From contig NZ_CP066203.1 of NCBI RefSeq assembly GCF_017310545.1, positions 1,302,001 through 1,366,000 of the forward strand: a stretch of DNA of 64,000 nucleotides. Reading direction: 5' to 3'. Below the pieces are notes generated by a model that did no database searches, had not been told where the DNA came from, and saw nothing but the letters and a program-made list of their open reading frames with translations. Shown here in pieces: positions 17,361-24,906 of the stretch. Source of the stretch: Methylacidimicrobium sp. B4. Its GTDB lineage: Bacteria > Verrucomicrobiota > Verrucomicrobiia > Methylacidiphilales > Methylacidiphilaceae. Both the position numbers and the translations under genes were made by a program. How positions within the stretch are numbered: the first letter of the stretch is position 1; each line of letters starts with the position of its first letter.

Positions 17361-17876
17361 GCCAATCGCCCGGGTCTGGACGGCTCGGCAACCCTCTTCT
17401 GTTCCACGCGAGCGGCGAGGAGGTGTCGCTCCTGATCGAGTGCGCCTATTACAGCGATCGGCCTTGGGAATCCGAAGCACGATGAAGATACAACGCTCGT
17501 ACTTCATCAAACGAACCAAGAACCCCAGCCCCAATCACTAACCCACCGCGCTCTCATCCACGTAACACCCTCATGATCCCCGGCGGCGAGCAGCATGCTT
17601 GCGCTGATCCTCCCGACTAGTACCACCACGACGATCCGATTCTCACCGACCCCGACTTCCTCCGGCTCGCGCATGAGAACGGCGTTCGGCAGATTGCGCT
17701 GGGAATCCCGCGAGCTTTCCAGCCTTTTGCGGCGACGCATCTTCGAGACGCTGAGGCTCTCTGGCGCCATCATCTCGACACGGCCGATGGGGATTCCGCT
17801 CGGACCTCAAACACGGTGAAGACCCTCGGCCAGAATATATTGCGTCAAGCGAGAAAAACGGATTGCTTCGCCCCAG
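17361..17876. other. Gene-poor stretch with decayed reading frames
   Basis: About 500 bases with no intact gene. On the plus strand two short frames look protein-like but are broken. One is LLFHASGEEVSLLIECAYYS followed by DRPWESEA and a stop near 17480. The other runs from about 17620 to 17818 and includes DPILTDPDFLRLAHENG and VRQIALGIPRAFQPFAATHL, with no start. I do not recognise either. Composition is more even than the flanks. The region lies between phoU and the DUF2971 gene and marks the left edge of an accessory island. Confidence 0.5.
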
Positions 17877-18920
17877 ATGATGAAGCACGCTCATTCTATT
17901 ATGCTAGCCCATTTGAAGCAGTATACGGATGCACTCCAACGCTACTTCGATCCAATCTGGGACCAGATCCGTTTAAAGGAAGGCTCCCCCACGCCCCTAT
18001 ACCACTACACCACGGGGGAGAATTTCATCAAGATCATTGAAAGCAGAGAGCTTTGGGCCACCCATGTCCGATGCCTGAACGACAAGCAAGAATGCTTGCT
18101 TTACTACAACCTCATCGCTCAGAAGGTGAAAGAAAGGACTTCTCAGCCGAATCCAGAGCGACTCCCAGCCAGGATCGCTCAATCTCTCAGCGCTCCTCTA
18201 GCTGGGTTACTCGGCGACTATATTGACCAGTCATCCGTCTTCGTCGCCTGCTTTTCAACTCTACACGATGACCTAAGCCAGTGGAGAGCCTATTCGAACG
18301 GAGAGGTGGGTTACGCGATCGGCTTTAACGCCGAGAAGCTCACGAAATTGTTTTCCGGTAGATCTTCCGCTTGTAGGCTTATCCCTGATCCGAAGCTGAG
18401 CCGTGTTCTTTATGAGCCCGCCGAACACGAAAGCCTTGTCAACCAGATTGTGGATGCTGTAGAAGCTTGCGTCAAAAATGAGAGTATTTTCGAAAGCGAT
18501 CTTCTGCATGATCCGGATCGGGCCCTGCCCAAGAGTGAAGAAGAGGCTGAGAGGGGGCCGGAAATTGGCGCAGCGGCCGCTTCTTTATTGAGTGCCGTTG
18601 CAGCTTTTGCCCCCTGCTTAAAAGATCGGTCTTTCCGGGCTGAACAGGAATGGCGTCTCATTTACATTGCCACTGAAGGAGATGGAGAGCGCATGCACTT
18701 TACCCAGCGGGGAGGCTTCCTTTCCCGGCACGTGGCCCTCCCCCTTGATAACGTGGCGCTGGATAGGATGAAGCCGCTGATTGAGAAGATCGTGATCGGC
18801 CCCGGTGGTGAGCCAGCCGTTTCGCGTGGCAGGATTGAGGAGCTTCTTCGGGCCAAATGGCATGCGCTGCTAGGCCAAGATCCTATAGAAACTTCTCGGA
18901 TTCCGTTGCGCTTTGTATGA
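17877..18920 (+). CDS. DUF2971 family protein
   Basis: A 347-residue soluble protein of the DUF2971 family. Landmarks are LYHYTTGENFIKIIESRELW near residue 41, ATHVRCLNDKQE, SVFVACFSTLHDDLSQWRAY and GEVGYAIGFN, then AEQEWRLIYIA in the C-terminal half. Proteins of this family are scattered, often in accessory islands; the HYTT and AYS/E pattern recalls ADP-ribosyltransferase-like folds, but the activity is not established. The start is ATG 17877 or 17880, or possibly 17901. The gene is visibly richer in A+T than its neighbours, which supports acquisition by transfer. No partner gene is evident: downstream is 175 bases without a gene, then a convergent antitoxin. Confidence 0.8.
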   Translation: MMKHAHSIMLAHLKQYTDALQRYFDPIWDQIRLKEGSPTPLYHYTTGENFIKIIESRELWATHVRCLNDKQECLLYYNLIAQKVKERTSQPNPERLPARIAQSLSAPLAGLLGDYIDQSSVFVACFSTLHDDLSQWRAYSNGEVGYAIGFNAEKLTKLFSGRSSACRLIPDPKLSRVLYEPAEHESLVNQIVDAVEACVKNESIFESDLLHDPDRALPKSEEEAERGPEIGAAAASLLSAVAAFAPCLKDRSFRAEQEWRLIYIATEGDGERMHFTQRGGFLSRHVALPLDNVALDRMKPLIEKIVIGPGGEPAVSRGRIEELLRAKWHALLGQDPIETSRIPLRFV

Positions 18921-19095
18921 ATTCGCTACGGGTAGAGACAAGGCTGGATGCTGAGGCTTTATCTTCTGGGTCCAATGAAAGAAAGGATCCTCAATGACGA
19001 AGTGGCTTTGCTGGGAGAGGTGGCTCGACCCACGGGAAACCGCGTAGGAGCTGGCTTGACGCCCCCAAGCAAGCCAAGGGCGGCTGCGCATCGCT

Positions 19096-19422
19096 TTAGG
19101 CGATTGCCCGCAGTCCTTTCGACTTCACCAGATTGAGCAACTGGAGCGACGGGCCATCCGGCCGTTTCTCGCCGCGCTCCCACTTGCTGACGGCGTCCTT
19201 CCGGACATTAAGGTAGCGAGCGAAGACAGTTTGAGAGACCCGCTCGCGTTCGCGCAGCGCCCGGATCTCGTCCGGGGCGAGCGGCTCGACCGGGGCAACG
19301 TACAAGGCGTCGAACCCACGCATGGTCTCCTTGTCCAGGATGCCGGCTTTGTGCAGGCCGGCCGCGGTCTTGTGAACCGAGGCGAGGATGCCGCCTTCCA
19401 TCTTGCTTTTTCTTGCCGCCAT
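19096..19422 (-). CDS. HigA-like helix-turn-helix antitoxin
   Basis: A 108-residue DNA-binding protein. The N-terminal part (MAARKSKMEGGILASVHKTA) and the C-terminal Cro/C1-type HTH (RERERVSQTVFARYLNVRKD then AVSKWERGEKRPDG) match NadS/HigA-type antitoxins of the RelE/HigB class. In that class the toxin gene comes first. Here the sequence just upstream encodes only the end of such a toxin. The ATG at 19422 is preferred over the TTG at 19431. An antitoxin without a working toxin may persist as a regulator or a relic. Confidence 0.8.
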   Translation of the reverse strand: MAARKSKMEGGILASVHKTAAGLHKAGILDKETMRGFDALYVAPVEPLAPDEIRALRERERVSQTVFARYLNVRKDAVSKWERGEKRPDGPSLQLLNLVKSKGLRAIA

Positions 19423-19615
19423 CGCCCTCAACCTGGCTCAACTCACCAGCGGCCTGGGCCGCCATGAGCTGCTCATCCGACAATCCGAGAAGCAGGTCCG
19501 CCAACCGCTTCAGGGCTTTTCGTTCCTTCGCAGAGACGTTCGCCTTGTCGCTCTTGGCGAAGCCATGCGCGAAGGAGCTGTGGCTCCCGGCGAGCGCGAT
19601 TCCCAAATACGCCAT
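19400..19615 (-). pseudogene. Truncated RelE/HigB-like toxin remnant
   Basis: Upstream of the antitoxin, the minus strand encodes HSSFAHGFAKSDKANVSAKE followed by RKALKRLADLLLGLSDEQL and AGELSQVEGDGG. This is the recognisable C-terminal half of HigB-type toxins (the FxxGFAKSxxxNI..KExxALK pattern). The N-terminal half is missing: about 25 bases upstream is the stop of the methyltransferase gene. An ATG at 19615 (MAYLGIAL) could start a short product, but the active fold would be incomplete. The end is uncertain because the frame runs on through the antitoxin without a stop. Confidence 0.6.
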
Positions 19616-19637
19616 GCAATCACCCGTGACCCCATTA

Positions 19638-20372
19638 TTACGGCTTAGAGAGGATGGTAATCCAATCGCCGTATCGCGGAACCCCAAACTCCCGGTTCGG
19701 TCCCCAGCTCCGTCGCTGCGAGACGACTGCCAACCCGCTCTGCCGAGCTGCTCCTCGTATAAGTTCCCGCGAAACATCCGAACGCCAGCCATCGTCATCG
19801 GACGAAATCCCCATGGAAAGCCAGCGATATATCCCGGCACCGCGCGGCTGAATTTTTCGGAGAAATGCGAATGGAAGCGCATAGTGTCGCCGCCCAGCAT
19901 GGTGAATCGCCGCCCGGCCTTTTGGGCGGAGGACTCGATGAAATTCCTCAAAATAGGCTCGAATGGTCGGAGCATCGATGTGGACGAAAACGTCGTAAGA
20001 CCAAATAAAGTCAATGGCCGCGTCCCCAATTCCTTTGAGCGAACGACCGTCAGTCTGCAGGAAGGAGATGTTTTGCCGATCCGCAAAGCGGGATCGACAA
20101 TACTCCAAGCAACTTTCGCTCAGATCCACCACGAAGATGTGGCCGCACAAGCCAAGAATTTCAGATGTCCATCGGCCATGACCCGAGCCGATTTCCAATA
20201 CCTTCGTTTCGGGACCGATGTTTGCCTTCAGGAAGGTTTCGACGACGCTCTCTTTCCAGAGCGAATAAGGCTTCCCGCAGACTTTCGCCTGTCCCGTCCA
20301 CTCCTCTCCGTGGTCCTTCCAGTGGTATTCCTTATCCCAAATGCGCCGATTGTTTTCGATTGAGTTCTCCAT
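19638..20372 (-). CDS. SAM-dependent methyltransferase, class I
   Basis: A 244-residue methyltransferase with a Rossmann-type SAM site: motif I VLEIGSGHGRW near residue 59, the acidic end of strand 2 in IFVVDLSESCLEY, motif II LQTDGRSLKGI and motif IV FIWSYDVFVHID. Related proteins often modify sugars or small molecules, but the substrate cannot be told. It is complete, with ATG at 20372, and stands alone on the minus strand between an IS256 element upstream and the toxin remnant downstream, so it looks like cargo of the accessory island. The N-terminus (MENSIENNRRIWDKEY) is charged and has no signal peptide. Confidence 0.85.
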   Translation of the reverse strand: MENSIENNRRIWDKEYHWKDHGEEWTGQAKVCGKPYSLWKESVVETFLKANIGPETKVLEIGSGHGRWTSEILGLCGHIFVVDLSESCLEYCRSRFADRQNISFLQTDGRSLKGIGDAAIDFIWSYDVFVHIDAPTIRAYFEEFHRVLRPKGRAAIHHAGRRHYALPFAFLRKIQPRGAGIYRWLSMGISSDDDGWRSDVSRELIRGAARQSGLAVVSQRRSWGPNREFGVPRYGDWITILSKP

Positions 20373-20605
20373 CCGAACCTCCTTGGATAAGGTTCCATCT
20401 TCACCATTTGCTCCGTTTGAGGATGGCGAAGAAGCCCTCCGGCAAAGTGAGCCGTGCTGTCAAGCCCTTAGCGCCATTCGGGGTCTCCGGCCTCATCGGA
20501 CCTCCTCGATTCCAGACACTCCTACCATCCGCGTGCATGTCAAGCTACATCAGGAACTGACCTCTTGTCGATATGTAGAAGTGGCTCCACTACATGGTCT
20601 TCCGA

Positions 20606-20631
20606 GTTGCGTATCGTTCTTTCTGTAAATT
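20606..20631 (+). repeat. Left terminal inverted repeat of the IS256 element
   Basis: Begins GTTGCGTATCG and ends TTTCTGTAAATT. Pairs with 21901-21927 read in reverse complement, with the inner 12 bases identical and the outer half about half matched. It follows directly after the 9-bp target duplication copy at 20597-20605. Confidence 0.85.
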
Positions 20632-20706
20632 CCTTTTCAGCAGTAGGCTGAAAGCTCGCCGGGCAGCGGTCATGGTGCCAAGGCTTTGAGAAAGGAGTAT
20701 GTGCTC

Positions 20707-21873
20707 ATGGCAATGCGAATCGAACCCAATCCACTAGAGGCAGCCTATGCGGTACTGCTGGAGCACGGCCTGGAGGGCGCTGGCGAAGCCTTGCGCATCC
20801 TCGTCAACGAGGCCGCCAGGATGGAGCGTTCGCACTTTCTGGGCGCCCTGCCCTACGAGCGCAGCGTAAACCGGCGCGATTATGCCAACGGCTTCAAACC
20901 CAAGACGGTTCTGACCAAGCTGGGCGAGATTACCTTCGAGGTACCGCAAGTGCGCTCGGGTGACTTTTATCCCTCCGCTCTGGAAAAGGGAACGCGCACC
21001 GATCAAGCCGTCCATCTCGCTCTGGCCGAGATGTATGTCCAGGGTGTGTCGACCCGGCGCGTGATCGATGTGTTGCAGCGGCTCTTGGGGCCAGAAATCA
21101 AGCTTTCTTCGGCCCAGGTCAGTCGCGCCGCCGCCAAGCTCGATGAGGGGCTTTCCGCCTGGCGTGAGCGTCCCTTGGGCGAAGTGCCCTACCTCTTTCT
21201 CGATGCCCGCTACGAGAAAGTCCGCCTGGAGGGAAGAATCGTCGATTGCGCCGTCTTGGTCGCGGTCGGCGTCGAGGCTTCGGGCAAGCGCCGGGTGCTG
21301 GGCTGTGAGGTGGCCACTTCGGAAGCCGAGATCCATTGGCGGCACTGTCTGGAGGGCCTCATGCGTCGAGGGCTCAAGGGGGTGAGGCTCATCGTTGCCG
21401 ACGACCACGCGGGGCTCAAGGCCGCCCGCCGAGCGGTGTTGCCTGCGGTTCCCTGGCAACGCTGCCAGTTCCACCTGCAACAAAACGCCCGTCAGTTCGT
21501 CACCCGCGTCGAGGCGAGAATGACGGTTGCCGCTCAGTTGCGCGCCATCTTCAATGCCCCCGACCGGGCCGAAGCCGAGCGGCTGTTGAAGATCACCCTT
21601 GCGCTTTGGCATAAGGAACACCCCAAGCTCGCACGCTGGGCCGAGGAGGCCATTGCTGAGGGTCTGACGGTCTTCGACTTCCCGCCCGAGCACCACCTGC
21701 GGCTGCGCACCACCAACGGCTTGGAGCGTATCAACCGGGAACTGAGACGCCGCACCCGTGTGGCCAGCATCTTCCCCAATCCCGAATCCTGCCTACGGCT
21801 CGTCTCGGCTCTCCTTGCCGAACTCGACGACGAGTGGATGACCAGCAAGGTTTACCTCACCCTCAACCCGTAG
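20707..21873 (+). CDS. IS256-family (Mutator-type) transposase
   Basis: DDE transposase of 388 residues. The three acidic positions are in FLDARYEKVR (first Asp), IVADDHAGLKAAR (second Asp) and NGLERINRELRRRTRV (Glu), the signature of IS256/Mutator proteins. The region WQRCQFHLQQNA between the second Asp and the Glu is also typical. The start is ATG 20707, ten bases after AAAGGAG; the TTG at 20686 is too early. No lesion is visible, so it is probably active. Confidence 0.93.
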   Translation: MAMRIEPNPLEAAYAVLLEHGLEGAGEALRILVNEAARMERSHFLGALPYERSVNRRDYANGFKPKTVLTKLGEITFEVPQVRSGDFYPSALEKGTRTDQAVHLALAEMYVQGVSTRRVIDVLQRLLGPEIKLSSAQVSRAAAKLDEGLSAWRERPLGEVPYLFLDARYEKVRLEGRIVDCAVLVAVGVEASGKRRVLGCEVATSEAEIHWRHCLEGLMRRGLKGVRLIVADDHAGLKAARRAVLPAVPWQRCQFHLQQNARQFVTRVEARMTVAAQLRAIFNAPDRAEAERLLKITLALWHKEHPKLARWAEEAIAEGLTVFDFPPEHHLRLRTTNGLERINRELRRRTRVASIFPNPESCLRLVSALLAELDDEWMTSKVYLTLNP

Positions 21874-21900
21874 CCCTACGCGGATGAGCGCCGACACCGA

Positions 21901-21927
21901 AATTTACAGAAAAGGGGTTGCACAATC
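21901..21927 (-). repeat. Right terminal inverted repeat of the IS256 element
   Basis: Reverse complement begins GATTGTGCAACCCC and ends CTGTAAATT. It lies 27 bases after the transposase stop and is followed by the second copy of the 9-bp target duplication at 21928-21936. Confidence 0.85.
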
Positions 21928-21936
21928 GTCTTCCGA

Positions 21937-22281
21937 ACCGCTTTCGGAGTTCGTGAGGATCCAGAGCTCCCATTGTTCGTGAGAACCGGAGGCGGTCAGG
22001 CAGTTCCCGGGAGCAAACGAAAGCTTTCTTTGTCTCGTTGGATGGCCGTATCCCCGACCTCAACCGGCTTCCGCCCCTTTCGACCGAAGGGCTCCAGAAG
22101 ATCGAGTTCACCCGAACGGATCCCAGGGTGGAGCAAAGCCGCCAAGCCGACCGAGGAGGGAGAGCATAGCGGGCGCCCGGGCGATCGGACCAGTGAGGAG
22201 CGATCCCTTGCGCTGCCCGCGTCGGAAAGAGGAGTTGACGCGCGCACTCCCACGCTGACGACAGTGTCGCTCCCACCGCGC
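21937..22281. other. Gene-free stretch with a broken reading frame
   Basis: About 345 bases between the IS256 element and the small membrane protein gene. One plus-strand frame encodes FVSLDGRIPDLNRLPPLSTE and then GLQKIEFTRTDPRVEQ (about 22030-22140), which looks like real protein but has no start and soon stops. I do not recognise it. No RNA gene or repeat other than the neighbouring elements is visible. Confidence 0.45.
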
Positions 22282-22551
22282 TCAGCGAGAGCCGGTTGCC
22301 CCGTGCGGGAGATAGGGGCTCCACTCCTTCCAGAGGAAGTAGAGGACCGCAGCGAGCAGAAGGAGAAGGAAGAAGAAGCGGTTTCGATCCCGTCTTCGTT
22401 GTGCGCTGTGCTGCCAGCCAAGCGAGTGGCGTCTCGCCTCTGCCAGCCGCGCCTGCGCGGCATCTGCCCCCTCGGAGAGGAAATGACGCGATCCGGCTTC
22501 CGGGCTCTGCCTCTTCGGAAATCCCTCTTCCCCGTCCGGATCGAGCGGCAT
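22282..22551 (-). CDS. Small single-pass membrane protein
   Basis: An 89-residue protein of no known family. A charged N-terminal half rich in Ala, Arg and Glu (ADAAQARLAEARRHSLGWQH) leads to RRRDRNRFF and one strong hydrophobic segment of about 17 residues, then WKEWSPYLPHGATGSR. Positive charges before the segment predict N-in, C-out. It begins four bases after the stop of the coiled-coil membrane protein on the same strand, so the two are likely co-transcribed and may work together. A decayed relative of its C-terminal half lies at 17.24-17.36 kb. Confidence 0.6.
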   Translation of the reverse strand: MPLDPDGEEGFPKRQSPEAGSRHFLSEGADAAQARLAEARRHSLGWQHSAQRRRDRNRFFFLLLLLAAVLYFLWKEWSPYLPHGATGSR

Positions 22552-22555
22552 GGTC

Positions 22556-23179
22556 CTACTTCTTCAAAAACCAGAAGAGAGAGACGGCCAGGAGAGAGAG
22601 AATGAGGGGAAGCGAATAGGCAAAGCCGCTCACGACCTTGTGCCAGAAGCCCCTTTCCTCCTCCGCTTCCGCCAGGACCTCTTCCGCACGAGGCGCATTG
22701 GCTTCCGGCTCGCGACCCTCCCAGCTCAGCCGGTCAATCCGGCCTTGAGCCTGTCGCAGAGCGGCCCGAGACTGATCGATCAATGCCAATGCCTTGGCCA
22801 GCTCCTCGGCCAGGTTCGCGGGTTCCCAGGATGCCGGCTCCAAAGCTTCCAGAGCCGAAAGCTGGCCAGCAAGCGTCTTCCGCATCGAGCGGACATCTTC
22901 GAGCTCCCGCTCTCCTTCCTCCTGCTGCTGCTCCAGAAGAGCGATGCTCCGCGTGAGCTCCTCGGTCACCGCTCGGTGCCCGAGCTCGAAATCCCGCTGC
23001 TTCTTCCGCAACTCTTCGAGCTGGCGCTTCTGGCGTTCGATCTCCTCGCGCCTCCGCTCCAGGTCGAGCAAGACCTCGTGGGCTTGCTGCACCTTGATGT
23101 TCAAATCATCGACGGAGAAACGGGAGCCGCCTTCGCCTTCGCCCGGCAAGGATGCCGCTTCCCCAGCCTTCTTACTCAT
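22556..23179 (-). CDS. Coiled-coil protein with C-terminal membrane anchor
   Basis: A 207-residue protein of unknown function. Residues about 25-110 are a long uninterrupted coiled coil (for example DLERRREEIERQKRQLEELR). A second helical stretch from about 115 to 165 precedes a C-terminal membrane segment of about 19 residues that ends in FWFLKK. The tail anchor with nearly nothing after it implies the coiled coil sits in the cytoplasm. Start ATG at 23179 (MSKKAGEAASL). The next gene on the strand is a small membrane protein only four bases on. It could be a scaffold or division-related protein, but nothing in the sequence settles that. Confidence 0.75.
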   Translation of the reverse strand: MSKKAGEAASLPGEGEGGSRFSVDDLNIKVQQAHEVLLDLERRREEIERQKRQLEELRKKQRDFELGHRAVTEELTRSIALLEQQQEEGERELEDVRSMRKTLAGQLSALEALEPASWEPANLAEELAKALALIDQSRAALRQAQGRIDRLSWEGREPEANAPRAEEVLAEAEEERGFWHKVVSGFAYSLPLILSLLAVSLFWFLKK

Positions 23180-23336
23180 AAACGTGCGCTAGATTTTATC
23201 CTACCGTGTCGCTTCCAGCACGCAAGCATTTGCGAGGCTCAGGGCGCCTTCTTTACGACTAGCCGCCCGGCCGGCCTGTCGGGGATCGAAGAGGTCTTGA
23301 CAAGAGAATTCGGTCTCGCCTTGACTCGATCTGCGC

Positions 23337-24458
23337 GTGCAAGCTTCCTCCCCCTTCTCACTCCGTACAAGCCCGCTGGACGACCGCCATCGGAAGTGGG
23401 GGGCGCGGATGGGGGAGTTCGCGGGGTGGAGCCTGCCGATCGTCTACACCTCGGTGGCGGAGGAAACATTGGCCGTCCGGCAGAGGGCGGGACTCTTCGA
23501 CATCAGCCACATGGGGGAGCTCCTGGTCTGCGGTCCCGATGCCCTGGATCAGCTCGACCGGCTTTTGCCGAGCAACGTGACCGCCCTCCCGACGGGTCGA
23601 GGCCGCTACTCCTTGCTGCTGCAGGAGGAGGGTGGCATCATTGACGATCTCTTTGTCTATCGGATCGAGCCGTCGCGATTCTGGTTGGTCGTCAACGCCT
23701 CGACGACGCAGACCGATTTTCGCTGGTTTTCCGCAAAGCTCGGGGGTTCCGAGACGACCGTCACGGACGAAAGCGAGCGCTGGGGTGGGATGGCCATCCA
23801 GGGTCCCGAGGCGAGAAGGATCCTCCGATCGCTCCTCCCGGAGGTTCCGGAAGCCTGGGAGCGACGTGCGATCGTCGCCGCCTCTTGGAAGGGGGCAAGC
23901 GTATGGGTAGCGCACACCGGCTACACGGGAGAGGACGGAGCGGAGCTCTTTTTTCCCGTCTCCCTCGGGACGAGCCTCTGGGATGCCCTGCTCGAGGCGG
24001 GCGCTTCCTCGGGATTGCGCCCCTGCGGCTTGGCGGCCAGGGACATCCTTCGACTGGAAGCCTGCTTGCCGCTCAACGGTCATGAGCTAAGCCCGGAGCT
24101 GACTCCGATGGAAGCCCGCTTGGCCTGGGTCGTCGATTGGGAGAAGGGCGCTTCCTTCCCGGGGAAGAGAGCACTGGAAGAGAAAAGGCTCCGGGGAACC
24201 GAGATCTCTCTGGTCGCATTCACTGTCGATCGCCCCGCTCCCCCGCCCAGAACCGGCTACGAGCTTTGGAGTGGAGAAACCGCAGTAGGGAAGGTGACGA
24301 GCGGGGGCTTCTCTCCCACTCTGGGCGCGGCGATCGGCATGGGGTATGTGCGCTCGGCCCTGGCCGTCGAGGGGACCCGCCTCGCCTACGTCGTCCGGGG
24401 AAACCGCTATGGGGCGGTTGTAAAGGCCGCGCCCCTCTATCGAAGGAGAACCAGATGA
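23337..24458 (+). CDS. gcvT: Glycine cleavage system T protein (aminomethyltransferase)
   Basis: Transfers the methylene group from the lipoyl arm of GcvH to tetrahydrofolate, releasing ammonia. 373 residues, normal length. Conserved landmarks are GEFAGWSLPIVY, GLFDISHMGE, NASTTQTDF (families have NASN), GYTGEDGAELFF and PCGLAARDILRLEACLPLNG. The catalytic Asp expected after the N-terminal third is in the LFDIS region or near LLPSNV and is not individually assignable without alignment. Start GTG at 23337. First gene of gcvT-gcvH-gcvP, overlapping gcvH by ATGA. Confidence 0.95.
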   Translation: MQASSPFSLRTSPLDDRHRKWGARMGEFAGWSLPIVYTSVAEETLAVRQRAGLFDISHMGELLVCGPDALDQLDRLLPSNVTALPTGRGRYSLLLQEEGGIIDDLFVYRIEPSRFWLVVNASTTQTDFRWFSAKLGGSETTVTDESERWGGMAIQGPEARRILRSLLPEVPEAWERRAIVAASWKGASVWVAHTGYTGEDGAELFFPVSLGTSLWDALLEAGASSGLRPCGLAARDILRLEACLPLNGHELSPELTPMEARLAWVVDWEKGASFPGKRALEEKRLRGTEISLVAFTVDRPAPPPRTGYELWSGETAVGKVTSGGFSPTLGAAIGMGYVRSALAVEGTRLAYVVRGNRYGAVVKAAPLYRRRTR

Positions 24459-24853
24459 ACATTCCTACCGATCGTTTCTATTCCGCATCGCATGAGTGGT
24501 TGCTGCTCGAAGGGGAGACTGGCGTCGTCGGTATCACCGATCATGCCCAGCGGGAACTATCCGACATCGTCTTTGTCGAGTTGCCGGAGATTGGTGCGCA
24601 TGTGCGGCAGGGAGAGGCCGTGGCAACGATCGAATCGGTGAAGGCGGCATCCGACGTCTACGCTCCAGTGACCGGAGAGATCCAGGAGGTCAACGCCGGC
24701 TTGGCTCAGGAACCCGGCCGGATCAATACCGACCCCTATGGGCAAGGTTGGCTCTTCCGGATCCGTGTCCAAAATCCTGCGGAAACAGCACGGCTCCAAT
24801 CACCGGAAGCCTACGCAAAGCTTACGGCGGGCGCGGCGGGAACTCCCTCCTAA
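24455..24853 (+). CDS. gcvH: Glycine cleavage system H protein (lipoyl carrier)
   Basis: Lipoylated shuttle protein of the glycine cleavage complex. 132 residues, starting at the ATG at 24455 that overlaps the gcvT stop. The lipoyl attachment Lys is residue 63 in ATIESVKAASDVYAP. HEWLLLE, GVVGITDHAQRELSDIVFVE and DPYGQGWLFRI are further family landmarks. The preceding AGGAGAA within gcvT provides a ribosome site. gcvP follows after 53 bases. Confidence 0.97.
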   Translation: MNIPTDRFYSASHEWLLLEGETGVVGITDHAQRELSDIVFVELPEIGAHVRQGEAVATIESVKAASDVYAPVTGEIQEVNAGLAQEPGRINTDPYGQGWLFRIRVQNPAETARLQSPEAYAKLTAGAAGTPS

Positions 24854-24906
24854 GAGGCGGTCCGTCTCCCCAAGGAGTGGTTACCGGGGCCAGCCGAGAG
24901 ACCAAG

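Larger units (their letters stand above)
20606..21927 (+). mobile_element. IS256-family insertion sequence, complete
   Basis: A 1,322-bp element holding a single transposase gene. Its ends are imperfect inverted repeats of 26-27 bases (20606-20631 and 21901-21927) that share the inner core TTTCTGTAAATT. It is flanked by a perfect 9-bp direct repeat GTCTTCCGA at 20597-20605 and 21928-21936, the target duplication expected for IS256 (8-9 bp). Intact transposase, intact ends and intact duplication suggest a recent insertion. The interrupted target does not look like a gene. Assigning the last one or two bases of each end is uncertain because of the way the duplication overlaps. Confidence 0.9.

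Noticed and set aside
15468-17534. A 688-residue minus-strand frame
   Set aside because: It crosses phoU on the opposite strand and a second frame of the proton ATPase. Only the short piece near 17.3 kb resembles a real sequence.
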